From the NCBI GenBank assembly GCA_033855775.1, contig JAWVFT010000052.1:35502-99501 (forward strand): a stretch of DNA of 64,000 nt, read 5' to 3'. Source of the stretch: DASVTR01 sp033855775. GTDB lineage: Bacteria > Acidobacteriota > Blastocatellia > Pyrinomonadales > Pyrinomonadaceae. The notes under the pieces are model-generated. The model made no database searches. It was not told the origin of the DNA and was given only the letters and a program-made list of their open reading frames with translations. Positions 53,928-62,532 of the stretch are shown one piece after another. Each line of letters opens with the position of its first letter. The first letter of the stretch is position 1. Position numbers and translations under genes: made by a program.

Positions 53928-54422
53928 CTAGCCGCCGGCGAGTTCCTTCGGCTTCAACAGTTGAACGAGCGCGCCGCTCTGCTCGCGCGCGTCCGTCCAG
54001 CGTTCGATGTTCAATGTGATGTGCGCGAGCGCGGCGGTCGGCATGCGCTCGGCTGCTCCCGTCAACGCGGCGAGCAGTTCTTCAAAGCCTGGATTGTGGC
54101 CGACCAGCAGAGCCGCGTCCGCGCTCTCGTCCAACTGCGCGACGATTGCCAGAAGGGTCTGCAAGCTGGCTTCGTAGATTCTACGGTCAAAGCGCAACTC
54201 GGCTGTCAAGGCCGCCGCTTCGCGGACGAGCGCGATTGTCTCTCTGGCTCTCTGCGCGGGAGAGCAGAGAATTAGTTGCGGGTTGAGTTGCCGCCGCCGC
54301 ATGGCTTTTCCGATGAGCGGCGCGGCCTGCTGCCCGCGCTCGTTGAGCGGACGCTCAAAGTCCGGCAAGCTCGCGTTGCCCCAACTCGATTTGGCGTGGC
54401 GCAGCAGAAAGAGCGTTTTCAT
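53928..54422 (-). CDS. sixA: SixA-like phosphohistidine phosphatase
   Basis: The 164-residue histidine-phosphatase-superfamily protein has the N-terminal RHG-type motif (LFLLRHAKSSW), ERPLNERGQQAAPLIG, SPAQRARET and the second histidine in LLVGHNPGFEEL. The short length and RHAKS start are those of SixA, which removes phosphate from phosphohistidine on Hpt domains or PTS proteins. The ATG is set by the conserved start of the family; the ribosome site is poor. Its neighbours here are a Ser/Thr kinase and a CBS protein. Confidence 0.93.
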   Translation of the reverse strand: MKTLFLLRHAKSSWGNASLPDFERPLNERGQQAAPLIGKAMRRRQLNPQLILCSPAQRARETIALVREAAALTAELRFDRRIYEASLQTLLAIVAQLDESADAALLVGHNPGFEELLAALTGAAERMPTAALAHITLNIERWTDAREQSGALVQLLKPKELAGG

Positions 54423-54536
54423 AAAATCACAGGAAACGTTTTTATCAAGTCGTGCCGCAACCTCTCGGCAACGGCTCAACTCAGCCGCAAGAACAACTCA
54501 GCTTGACTGCAAGAATCGTTGGCCGCGAGTCGCCGC

Positions 54537-55013
54537 TTAAATCAGTCCTTCCAACGACGGGGCGCGGTGCTGGCTGAGAGACTTGAGAGCGTCCATCACT
54601 TCCCCGTGCGAGACGTGCGCGCCCTTCTTGCTCTTGCCCTGTTTGGAATTGAGGATGACATCGTTGATGGAGATGATGCCGACCAACTCGCCTTCGCTGT
54701 CAACGACGGGCAGCCGCCGCAACTGCTCGCCGCGCATCGCCTTCAGCGCGTCAACAACCGCATCTTCGGGGGCGCAGGTCTTAACGGCGCCGGAGATAAC
54801 ATCTCCGACCGTCACATCGGAGGCGAGGCGATTGCGCGTCGTCAGAGCCATGCAGATGTCGCGGTCCGTGATCATCCCTATCACGTGGCCTTCATTATCG
54901 AGCACGGGGACAGAGCCGCAGTCTCTCTCCCACATGATGCGGGCCGCCGCGGCCAGATTGGTTTCCATTCCGCAGCTTCCGACCGCGCCGGTCATGATCT
55001 CTCTTACTTTCAT
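54537..55013 (-). CDS. Tandem CBS-domain protein
   Basis: The 158-residue protein is two CBS domains: VREIMTGAVGSCGMETNLAAAARIMWERDCGSVPVLDNEGHVIGMITDRDI (~3-55) and VGDVISGAVKTCAPEDAVVDALKAMRGEQLRRLPVVDSEGELVGIISINDV (~70-122), with a Lys-rich tail. CBS pairs bind adenosine nucleotides and act as energy sensors, usually controlling a partner protein. AAGGAG stands 7 bases before the ATG. No partner domain is fused to it. Confidence 0.93.
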   Translation of the reverse strand: MKVREIMTGAVGSCGMETNLAAAARIMWERDCGSVPVLDNEGHVIGMITDRDICMALTTRNRLASDVTVGDVISGAVKTCAPEDAVVDALKAMRGEQLRRLPVVDSEGELVGIISINDVILNSKQGKSKKGAHVSHGEVMDALKSLSQHRAPSLEGLI

Positions 55014-55423
55014 CTCTCTTCTCCTTACACAGTTGATTTAGCGCGCCGCGCGGCTTGGCCGGAAATTCGGGCGCAGAGTTTTTGACTGCCGCAGCAGCAG
55101 CGCAGGACTTACGAGCGATAAGCTTTCTGTTAATGTGCGCGCAGACTTTTTAGCATAAAACCGCCCGCGCCGCTAAAGCCCATGAAGGAGCCGGAGCGGA
55201 AAGCGGGAGGGCAGGATGAAGAGCAGGCTCTCTTTCATCAACAGCCGGTCATCTACAGCCGGACGGCGCGCGGACCATTGTTGCCCGCTTCCTGATTTCG
55301 TGATGTAATCAAAGACAGCTTGATGACAGAGGAAAGACGGGCGGCGCGCTTCGCAGACAAGCAAAGCACGAAGGGACGCGCGGAAGTCATTCGGTTGTAA
55401 CACGCGCGAGCTAGACTTTCAGA
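55014..55423. other. Divergent intergenic stretch
   Basis: The 410 bases between the CBS gene and the first thymidylate-kinase-like gene contain no supported gene and no composite palindrome. The 55.13-55.16 kb part is relatively AT-rich (GCGCAGACTTTTTAGCATAAAA). Promoters for both directions should lie here but no clear box pair is seen. Confidence 0.5.
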
Positions 55424-56119
55424 ATGATTTCATACGGACAACATCAATTCCCCGGCAAGCTCTTCGTCGTCGAAGGCACGGACGGCAGCGGCAAGTCAAC
55501 GCAACTGGCCCTGCTCTATCAATGGCTCAAGGCCGAGGGCTATCCGGTCTTCTTCTCCGAATGGAACTCTTCGCCGCTCGTCCGGCAGACGACCAAGCGC
55601 GCCAAGCGACGCAGGCTTTTTACGCCGGCCACCTTCTCGCTCATCCACGCCACAGACTTCGCTGACCGCATCGAGCGCGACATTATTCCGCCGCTCAAGG
55701 CGGGCGCGATTGTGCTGGCCGACCGCTACATCTACACGGCCTTTGCGCGCGACGTGGCGCGCGGCTGCGACCGCGCATGGGTGCGCGAAATCTATCGCTT
55801 CGCCGTCAAGCCGACGGTCGCCTTCTTCTTCCGCGCCCCGCTCGACGTGGCGATTGACAGGATTATTTCCGCCCGCCCGGAGTTGAAGTATTACGAGGCG
55901 GGCATGGATATGGATTGGTCTGACGACGAGGAAGAGAGTTTTAAGACTTTTCAGGGAAAGATTCTGGAAGAGTACGACCTGATGGTCGAAGAGTTCGGCC
56001 TGACGTTGATTGACGCCAAGCGCTCGATTGAAAAGCAGCAGCGCGAAGTGCGCGAGATTGTTAGTCGCTATCTCAAGACGGAGAAGCCGGGCAAGCGAAA
56101 GGTGGCGGCGGCGCGATGA
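55424..56119 (+). CDS. Thymidylate-kinase-like protein, first of an overlapping pair
   Basis: The 231-residue protein has the P-loop GTDGSGKST (18-26), the DRYIYTAFARD segment (DRY motif region) and a C-terminal lid-like region. It matches the dTMP kinase fold (FVVEGTDGSGKSTQLALLYQWLKAEG), but the family's EPGGT substrate loop is absent (FFSEWNSSPLVRQTTKRAKR). Thymidylate kinase makes dTDP from dTMP; the altered loop makes dTMP specificity uncertain. The stop overlaps the next gene's ATG by four bases. No strong Shine-Dalgarno is seen. Confidence 0.88.
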   Translation: MISYGQHQFPGKLFVVEGTDGSGKSTQLALLYQWLKAEGYPVFFSEWNSSPLVRQTTKRAKRRRLFTPATFSLIHATDFADRIERDIIPPLKAGAIVLADRYIYTAFARDVARGCDRAWVREIYRFAVKPTVAFFFRAPLDVAIDRIISARPELKYYEAGMDMDWSDDEEESFKTFQGKILEEYDLMVEEFGLTLIDAKRSIEKQQREVREIVSRYLKTEKPGKRKVAAAR

Positions 56120-56811
56120 CGGAGATGAACTTTTACGGGACGCCGCTGCCCGGCGTCGAGCGCGAGCCTTACAGCGGCAAGCTCGTCGTCATCGAAGGCG
56201 CGGACGGCGTGGGCCGCTCAACACACATCGCGCTCCTGCGCGCGTGGCTCGAATCGCGCGGCCATGCCGTGCTCGACACAGGCATGACGCGCTCCGTGCT
56301 GGCAGGGCGCGGCATCAAGGAAGCCAAGGCGGGCCACACGCTCGGTCGCCGCGCTCTGCATCTCTTTTACGCGGCGGACTTCGCGGACCGTCTGGAAAAT
56401 CAGATGCTCCCGGCCTTGCGCGCGGGCTTCGTCGTGCTGACAGACCGTTATCTCTACTCGGCCATCGCGCGCGCGGTCGTGCGCGGCGCAGACCCCGCCT
56501 GGATGCGCTCTGTGTACGGCGTCGCGCTCGTGCCGGATGTGGTCTTCTACCTGCGCATAGATTCGGTGGAAGAGTTGGTGGCGCGCGTGCTCGCTTCGGG
56601 GCGCGAGTTCGACTACTGGGAGTCGGGCATGGACTTGTATCTCGGCGAGGATTTCTACGACAGCTTTATCGAATACCAGAAACGCATGCTGCTTGAGTTT
56701 GAACGGATGAAGGGCGAGTACGGCTTTCGCATCGTCAACGCCTCGCAGTCCGTCAGGCGCGTCGCGGCCGACCTGCGCCGCGCCGTCGCGCGCGTGGTTG
56801 ACGAGCCATAA
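56116..56811 (+). CDS. Thymidylate-kinase-like paralogue with P-loop Lys-to-Arg change
   Basis: The 231-residue protein is similar throughout to the gene before it (SGKLVVIEGADGVGRSTHIALLRAWLESRG; LTDRYLYSAIARAVVRGADPAWMR). Its P-loop reads GADGVGRS: Arg34 (codon CGC) replaces the lysine that contacts the ATP phosphates, a change expected to weaken or abolish phosphoryl transfer. EPGGT is missing here as well. Because the two genes overlap (ATGA) they are probably translated together, so the second protein may be a regulatory or structural partner of the first, which is inference. It lies beside ppx. Confidence 0.88.
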   Translation: MTEMNFYGTPLPGVEREPYSGKLVVIEGADGVGRSTHIALLRAWLESRGHAVLDTGMTRSVLAGRGIKEAKAGHTLGRRALHLFYAADFADRLENQMLPALRAGFVVLTDRYLYSAIARAVVRGADPAWMRSVYGVALVPDVVFYLRIDSVEELVARVLASGREFDYWESGMDLYLGEDFYDSFIEYQKRMLLEFERMKGEYGFRIVNASQSVRRVAADLRRAVARVVDEP

Positions 56812-56825
56812 TTTCGTGTCTCAAA

Positions 56826-56898
56826 TTTAAGGTCCGAGGTTTCAAGCTCAAGGTTTCAGTCTCTCGTTTGTTAACCTTGAAATCTTAAAACTGAAACA
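56826..56898. repeat. Imperfect palindrome between the kinase pair and ppx
   Basis: AGGTTTCAAGCTCAAGGTTTCAG (split here as AGGTTTCAAG and CTCAAGGTTTCAG) faces AACCTTGAAATC and CTGAAAC. It is a looser member of the composite class, in a gap of about 108 bases before the ppx start. Confidence 0.55.
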
Positions 56899-56919
56899 CG
56901 AAAACTTCGGAGGTCTTGG

Positions 56920-58491
56920 TTGAAGCTGGCGGCGATAGACATCGGCTCAAATTCTATCAAGATGGTCGTGGTTGACGCGGCGGCGAGCGATTCGTTTGCC
57001 GTGCTGGCGCGCGAGAAGGAGGTCGTGCGCCTCGGCCACGCGACGCTGCGCGAGGGACATCTCTCGCCCGAAGCCATCCAGAGCGCGGCGGCCTGCCTCA
57101 AGCGTTTTCGCGCGGTTGCGGAGGCGCGCGGCGCAGAACGTATCGTGGCGATTGCGACCGCCAGCGTCCGCGAGGCGAACAACGCAGCGGAGTTTATAGA
57201 TGAAGTCGAAGGCTTGACGGGCGTTCGCGTGGAAGTGCTGTCGGGCGTGGAAGAGGCGCGGTTGATTGGGCTGGCGGCGTCGCAGGGCTGCGCGGCTCGC
57301 GGCGTCTCACTGATTAACGTGGACATCGGCGGCGGCTCGACGGAAATCTCGCTCGTCCGCGACCGCGTGCCTGCCGAACTCTACTCGGTCAAGCTCGGAG
57401 CCGTCGGCCTGACCGAAAGCTTGATAGCGAACGACCCGCCGAAGCAGAAAGAGCTACGCGCGTTGCGCGAGGAAATCCGCGCCGCGCTTGAGCGACCCGC
57501 GCGCGAGTTGAGCGGCATGCGTTGGCAACTGGCGACGGGAACTTCCGGCACCATCATCGCCATCGGCGAAGCCTTGCGCCTGCGCGCGCTGCGCAAGGCG
57601 GGCAAGGAAGATATTGGCGCGCAAACTGCCGGAGCCGAGATTCCTCTCGAACGTCTCGCGCGCTTCAATTCGCGCGCCGCCGGAATGAGCGCGAGCGAGC
57701 GGCGCGACATTCCCGGCATCAGCGCGCAGCGCGCGGAGATTCTGGTGGCGGGCGGGCAGATTCTCGAAGGCGCGATGCAGGCGTTCGGCATCAGCGTCTT
57801 GCGCTCATGCGATTACGCTCTGCGCGAGGGCGTGATTATTGACAGGCTGCGCGAGTGGGAAGCCGAATCGCGCCCGCCCGTGCCGGACGTGGCCGACCAG
57901 AAGTTGCGCGGCGTTCATGCCGTCGGGCGCCGCTTCGGTTACGAAGAAGCGCACGCGCATCAAGTGGCGCGGCTCGCCGAAAAAATCTTCGACGCGCTCG
58001 CGCCCCTGCATCGTCTCAGCCGTCATCAACGCACGCTGCTCTCGGCGGCTGCGCTCCTGCACGACGCCGGTTATCACATCGCGCATGAAGCTCATCACAA
58101 GCACTCGCTCTATCTCATCAAAAATTCCGAGGTGACAGGTTTTTCGGAAGCCGAACGCCACGTCATCGCCAACGTCGCGCGGTATCATCGCGGCGCGCTG
58201 CCGAAAGAGCGGCACGCGGACTACGGCGAACTCAACGCGCTCGACCGCGAAACCGTCTCGCGCCTCGCGGCCATCCTGCGCCTCGCGGATGCTCTGGACC
58301 GCAGCCACGACAGCCGCGTGCAAGACTTGACCTGCGCGCACGAAGGCCAGCGTGTCCAACTGCGACTGCACAGCGCGCAGCCCTGCGACAATGAAATCCT
58401 CGCCGCCATGCAGCGCGGCGACCTCTTCGAGCAAGTCTTCGATTGTCGCTTAGACATCAGCCTCCGCGACGCACAGCCGGAGGCGACTTAA
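56920..58491 (+). CDS. ppx: Ppx/GppA phosphatase with HD domain
   Basis: Members hydrolyse polyphosphate (Ppx) or pppGpp (GppA). The 523-residue protein has the actin-like ATPase fold: AAIDIGSNSIKMVVVD, AIATASVREANN, VLSGVEEARLIGLAA, VDIGGGSTEISLV and ATGTSGTIIAIGEAL. The C-terminal ~190 residues form an HD domain (HAHQVARLAEKIFDALAPLH ... LHDAGYHIAHEAHHKHS). The start TTG at 56920 has GGAGG 6 bases upstream. CHAD and PPK2 genes follow, so exopolyphosphatase is the more likely activity here, though sequence alone cannot exclude GppA. Confidence 0.94.
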   Translation: MKLAAIDIGSNSIKMVVVDAAASDSFAVLAREKEVVRLGHATLREGHLSPEAIQSAAACLKRFRAVAEARGAERIVAIATASVREANNAAEFIDEVEGLTGVRVEVLSGVEEARLIGLAASQGCAARGVSLINVDIGGGSTEISLVRDRVPAELYSVKLGAVGLTESLIANDPPKQKELRALREEIRAALERPARELSGMRWQLATGTSGTIIAIGEALRLRALRKAGKEDIGAQTAGAEIPLERLARFNSRAAGMSASERRDIPGISAQRAEILVAGGQILEGAMQAFGISVLRSCDYALREGVIIDRLREWEAESRPPVPDVADQKLRGVHAVGRRFGYEEAHAHQVARLAEKIFDALAPLHRLSRHQRTLLSAAALLHDAGYHIAHEAHHKHSLYLIKNSEVTGFSEAERHVIANVARYHRGALPKERHADYGELNALDRETVSRLAAILRLADALDRSHDSRVQDLTCAHEGQRVQLRLHSAQPCDNEILAAMQRGDLFEQVFDCRLDISLRDAQPEAT

Positions 58492-58550
58492 AAGGCGAAA
58501 GGCCCGCCGCCGCTTGCTGACTTCCGGCTCATGCGTTGCCGCTTCGAGTT

Positions 58551-59612
58551 ATGGCCAAAGCTAAAAAGATTGAAGGGTTGAGTTGCGAGACGAGCGCCGC
58601 CGATAATGTTCGGCTGATTCTCGACGGGCGATTGGGAGAGATGTGCGAGTGGCGCGCGGCGGCTTTGACGGATGCGGACGGAGTGCATGACATGCGCGTC
58701 GCGTCGCGGCGGCTGCGCAACGCGTTGCAGGATTTCAAGCCTTACCTGCGCTGGCGCAAACTCGCGCCCGCCGCCCGTGAGTTAAAGCGCATCGCTCGCG
58801 CGCTCGGCGCGGTGAGGGATGAAGACGTGGCGATTGCGGCCCTCGAAGAATTGCAACTGGACGCGCTGGCGGCGGACGCGGCGGGCATCGCCTTGCTGGC
58901 CGACGAGCGACGACGCGAACGCGACAGCGCGCGGGCGGTCCTCGTCGCAGCGATAGCGGAAGAGACGCTCGCGGGCTGGCGCGAGGAGTTTGCGGTCGCG
59001 CTCGAAAAGGCTTTGAAGCCCGGTCGTCGTCCTTCAAAGAAGAAGCGTTTGGCCGCCGCTTTGAGCTTTGGCGAAGTCGCGCCGGAGGTCGTTCGCGCGC
59101 GGGTCGCGGAGTTGCGCGCGTTGAGCGCGAGTCTCTATCAACCGTTTGCCGTCGAGGCTTTGCACAAGACGCGCATCGCCGCCCGGAGGCTGCGCTACGC
59201 GATGCAGTTGCTTGCTTCGTGCCTGAATGAAACCCTCTCTGAGCGCGCCGCCGAAGTGGCCGAACTGCAAACCGAGCTTGGCAAGTTGCACGACTGCGAT
59301 GTGTGGCTCGAAGCGTTGGGCCGGATGCTATCGGAGTTGCGCGCGGACGAGAATCAATATCGCTTGCCTTTAAACGGAACGGCGGGGCAGAAACAGCGCG
59401 CCGCCGTCTGGCTGCTCTGCCACTTCGCCAGGGCGCGCATGAAGAGCTACGGCCAGGCTCTGGCGCTCTGGCAAGAGTGGGAGACGGGCGACTTCTTCAA
59501 GCGTCTTGCCGACAGCCTCGACGCGACAGCCGCAACGCGCGAATCGTCGCCCGTCGCAGGCGCGGCTGCCGAAGCCGGTGCCTTCGACTGCGCAGGACGC
59601 GAGCCTTCATGA
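58551..59612 (+). CDS. CHAD-domain protein (polyphosphate binding)
   Basis: The 353-residue protein has the CHAD pattern of conserved His/Arg pairs: DGVHDMRVASRRLRNALQDFKPYL, ARALGAVRDEDVAIAAL, ALHKTRIAARRLRYAMQLLASCL and GKLHDCDVWLEAL. The basic residues line a pore that binds inorganic polyphosphate, as reported for the family. CHAD genes often sit beside polyphosphate enzymes, as here between ppx (60 bases upstream) and the convergent ppk2. It lacks a CYTH phosphatase domain. The ATG at 58551 is chosen over one five codons upstream because MAKAKK is a typical start. Confidence 0.92.
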   Translation: MAKAKKIEGLSCETSAADNVRLILDGRLGEMCEWRAAALTDADGVHDMRVASRRLRNALQDFKPYLRWRKLAPAARELKRIARALGAVRDEDVAIAALEELQLDALAADAAGIALLADERRRERDSARAVLVAAIAEETLAGWREEFAVALEKALKPGRRPSKKKRLAAALSFGEVAPEVVRARVAELRALSASLYQPFAVEALHKTRIAARRLRYAMQLLASCLNETLSERAAEVAELQTELGKLHDCDVWLEALGRMLSELRADENQYRLPLNGTAGQKQRAAVWLLCHFARARMKSYGQALALWQEWETGDFFKRLADSLDATAATRESSPVAGAAAEAGAFDCAGREPS

Positions 59613-59621
59613 ACCGGCACG

Positions 59622-59655
59622 GCGCGCTTCATTCAAGCGCTTGAATGAAGCGCGC
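59622..59655. terminator. 34-bp perfect palindrome between CHAD and ppk2
   Basis: GCGCGCTTCATTCAAGC is followed directly by its exact complement GCTTGAATGAAGCGCGC, with no loop, 10 bases after the CHAD stop and 53 bases from the convergent ppk2 stop. It is probably a two-way terminator. Confidence 0.85.
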
Positions 59656-59707
59656 TTTCGTTGAGTCTCATCGTTCGTGGCCGGGCTTCACTCTCGATTG
59701 AGCTTCA

Positions 59708-60580
59708 TTATTCGCGGTCTTCGTTTTCCAGAATCTCTTTCGCCTTGAGCAGGCTTTGCCAGTGTTCTTCGCTGACGGTCGGGTAGCTGAGATGCAGCGA
59801 TTGGAGCTTGCTGATAATCACGTCGGCGACCGCCGCGCGCGTGAACCATTTGTGGTCGGCGGGGATGATGTGCCACGGCGCGTGCTCGCTGCTGGTGTGA
59901 TTGAAGATGTCTTCGTAGGCTTCCATGTATTGCTCCCAGAAGCCGCGTTCCTTCACGTCCGTTAACGAAAACTTCCAGTTCTTTTCCGGCGTCATGATGC
60001 GCTTGAGAAAGCGACTCTTCTGCTCGGCCTTCGAGACGTTGAGATAGAATTTCAAGACGGCGATGCCGTTCTCGTCCAGATAGCGCTCGAAGTGGTTGAT
60101 TTGCTCGAAGCGTCGTTTCCAGATGTCCGGCCCCTTGACTTCGGGCGGCAACTGCTGCTGGTCGAGTATCTCAGGATGCACGCGAACGACCAGCGCTTCT
60201 TCGTAGTACGAGCGATTGAAGATGCCGATGCGCCCGCGCTCCGGCAGAGCCTTCTGCGTGCGCCACAGGTAATCGTGGTCGAGTTCTTCAGTCGAAGGGG
60301 CTTTGAAGGAGAAGACCTGACAGCCCTGCGGGTTGATGCCCGACATGACGTGCTTGATAACGCTATCCTTGCCCGCCGCGTCCATCGCCTGAAAGATAAC
60401 GAGCAGGGCGCGCGTGTTCTGCGCGTAGAGCACGTCCTGATATTCGGCCAGCCGTCGCACGTCTTCCTGCAACTTCAAGAGCGCGGCTTCCTTGTTTTCA
60501 AACTCTCCGATGTAGTTCGGGTCGTAATCCTTGAGCCGGATTTTCTTGCCCGGCGGCACGATGAAAGGTTCATGATTCAT
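59708..60580 (-). CDS. ppk2: Polyphosphate kinase 2 family protein
   Basis: PPK2 enzymes transfer phosphate between polyphosphate and nucleotides. The 290-residue protein has Walker A AMDAAGKDS (65-73), the HVMSGINPQGCQVFSFKAPSTEELDHDYLWR segment, the Walker B-like GIFNRSYYEEALVVRVHP and the C-terminal WKFSLTDVKERGFWEQYMEAYEDIFNHTSSEHAPWHIIPADHKW. The single-domain size fits classes I or III (nucleoside mono- or diphosphate acceptors). GAGGAG lies 11 bases before the ATG. It converges on the CHAD/ppx genes. Confidence 0.96.
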   Translation of the reverse strand: MNHEPFIVPPGKKIRLKDYDPNYIGEFENKEAALLKLQEDVRRLAEYQDVLYAQNTRALLVIFQAMDAAGKDSVIKHVMSGINPQGCQVFSFKAPSTEELDHDYLWRTQKALPERGRIGIFNRSYYEEALVVRVHPEILDQQQLPPEVKGPDIWKRRFEQINHFERYLDENGIAVLKFYLNVSKAEQKSRFLKRIMTPEKNWKFSLTDVKERGFWEQYMEAYEDIFNHTSSEHAPWHIIPADHKWFTRAAVADVIISKLQSLHLSYPTVSEEHWQSLLKAKEILENEDRE

Positions 60581-60684
60581 AAGCTCTCGCGCTCCTCTGT
60601 GCTGTGATATTGATAGAACAGAACTAAGCCGAGCGCGCAGAGTATGTCAAGTTTTTTTACGGGCGACTGTCGCAGTCTTTGAAC

Positions 60685-62532
60685 TCAGAAGCGAAAGATG
60701 GTGTCGAACTGCAAGCGCGTGGTCGGCGTGTTGAGCGACCCCGCCGGAGTCTGGCCGAAGACCCCGAGCAGGCCGTTCGGGCGCCCCGTGATGAAGCCCG
60801 TCAACGTCAACCGCACCGTCCGGTTGTATTGCCGTTTGGCTTCACCGTAGGCCAGATAGTCGAACGAGAAGCGATGCACGCGAACATCGGATTGCTGGCC
60901 TATGTCGGAGGCGTTGAAGGGCGTCAGCACGGCGTCCTTCTCGATACGCATGAACGTGTAATCGAAGGTCATCTCGCCGCGCACGCGCTCCTTGCTGTCA
61001 ACAGATTTGCCCAACTGTATCTCCGCCCAGTAGCCGTTGTTCTCGTTGTTAGGCTGGAAAAGCGTCGCGCCGCCCGGCCCGGCGATTGACACGTCATGCG
61101 TCTGCGTGTTGTGAACGTAGTCGAGCAGCAGCGAGACGGGAAAGCGCTTGCTCCGCGTCAGGTCTAAGCGACCGATGAAGTCAACTAGATTGTAGCCGGA
61201 AGACAAACGCCCGTCGCGGTTGGTCGCATTGTTGCTGGCAATCGAAAGGCCGAGATTGCCGTTGCCGGAGACGAGCAAGTCTCTCGGAATTGAGACTTGC
61301 GCGGTGACGGTCTGCGCCGGAGTCGTCGCCGTCGCCGGGATGACGACGGTGACGGGCAGTTGCAGGTTAGGGCCGAAGACTTGAATGGGCGAGATGAACT
61401 GCGTGCCGGAGAAGTAAAGGTCTGCGGCGGAGAGCGACAGAGCGACCGTTGGCGAGAGCTTCAGGCTCGCTTGCAGTTGCGCGCCGTAGAGAGCCAGATC
61501 GCGCCCGGCCCGTCTCGTTTCGTCCACGTTGACCGTGCCGTTCGCGTTGCGCACAAAGCCGAAGTTGCGTTCAAGGAAAGGCAGTTGCCACGCGACGAAA
61601 GTGATGCCGCTCAGCGCGGAATCTTTGAAGACGCGCGCATAAGTCTCGCTGAAGCCTTCGGGGTTGATGTCGTTGTCAATCGTCATCTCCGTGCGGAGCC
61701 AGGGCACGTCGAACTTGCCGCCTTGCAGGCGCAAGCCCGGCGCGCGTTGCGGCGTCCATGCGACGTAGGCGTTGTCGAGGCTGAAGGGCTTGCGATTGTA
61801 AAAGTCTGTCAACGTCTGGTTGTTCGAGATGGCGTCGGCGTAGCTGCCTGAGCCGAGCCGCAAACCCCAGTCGAACTCTTTGCCGAGTTGCCCGCGAATG
61901 TTGAGGCGAGCGCGAACGCGAAAGCGCTGGCGCGTCGAAATCTCGTTGCCGAGAATCGCCGGATTCGCAGCGTTCGGCAGCGCGTTCAATTGCCCGTAAA
62001 AGGATTCGTAACGCAGCCGCAGGTCGCCGCTGAAAGTGATGTTGCCGAGTTGTTTGGCAATCGCTTCGGTGTTCTTCTTAGTCTGCTCTTCAAGGCTCTT
62101 GAGCGTGGCGTCCGCCTGAGCTTTCTGTTGGGCGGCGTCGCCGTTATTTGACGCCGCATCGGTGGGCAGCCGGTCGCTCGTGGCAATATCACTGCGCGTC
62201 GCGCCAATGTCGCCGCGCGTTGCGCCAAGCTCGCCGCGCGTTGCGCCAGCGTTCGCTTGTTGCTGTTGCTGCTCGCCCTGCGCGACGCGTTGACGCAGTT
62301 CGTCGATGGTGGCGCGCATGCGTTCAATCTCGCTCTGCTGCTCGCGCAGTTGGCGGCGTATCTCGTCCATGTCGGAGGCTGTGGCGACGGCGGGCTGCCG
62401 CTCTGTGGTTGTGGCGGCGGAAGCGTTGACCGCGGGGAGCGCCGCCGTCGGAGTTTGCGCCTTGGCCGAGCAGGTCAGGCCGAAGCATAGTAGAAAGAAC
62501 GAGAGCGCACGCACAGTTGATGGTCGAAGCAT
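60685..62532 (-). CDS. Putative outer-membrane porin with coiled-coil stalk
   Basis: The 615-residue protein has a signal peptide (LSFFLLCFGLTCSAKAQ), a coiled coil (MDEIRRQLREQQSEIERMRATIDELRQRVAQGEQQQ), three 7-residue GATR(G/S)(E/D)(L/I) repeats, and a beta-barrel of ~430 residues (GDLRLRYESFYGQL, VRARLNIRGQLGKEFDWGLRLGSG, WTPQRAPGLRLQGGKFDVPW) ending TRLQFDTIFRF. The layout matches putative porins with an N-terminal periplasmic stalk. Phosphate- or polyphosphate-selective porins of this kind are known, but the substrate is not evident from sequence. It is upstream of ppk2 on the same strand (104-base gap). Confidence 0.88.
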   Translation of the reverse strand: MLRPSTVRALSFFLLCFGLTCSAKAQTPTAALPAVNASAATTTERQPAVATASDMDEIRRQLREQQSEIERMRATIDELRQRVAQGEQQQQQANAGATRGELGATRGDIGATRSDIATSDRLPTDAASNNGDAAQQKAQADATLKSLEEQTKKNTEAIAKQLGNITFSGDLRLRYESFYGQLNALPNAANPAILGNEISTRQRFRVRARLNIRGQLGKEFDWGLRLGSGSYADAISNNQTLTDFYNRKPFSLDNAYVAWTPQRAPGLRLQGGKFDVPWLRTEMTIDNDINPEGFSETYARVFKDSALSGITFVAWQLPFLERNFGFVRNANGTVNVDETRRAGRDLALYGAQLQASLKLSPTVALSLSAADLYFSGTQFISPIQVFGPNLQLPVTVVIPATATTPAQTVTAQVSIPRDLLVSGNGNLGLSIASNNATNRDGRLSSGYNLVDFIGRLDLTRSKRFPVSLLLDYVHNTQTHDVSIAGPGGATLFQPNNENNGYWAEIQLGKSVDSKERVRGEMTFDYTFMRIEKDAVLTPFNASDIGQQSDVRVHRFSFDYLAYGEAKRQYNRTVRLTLTGFITGRPNGLLGVFGQTPAGSLNTPTTRLQFDTIFRF

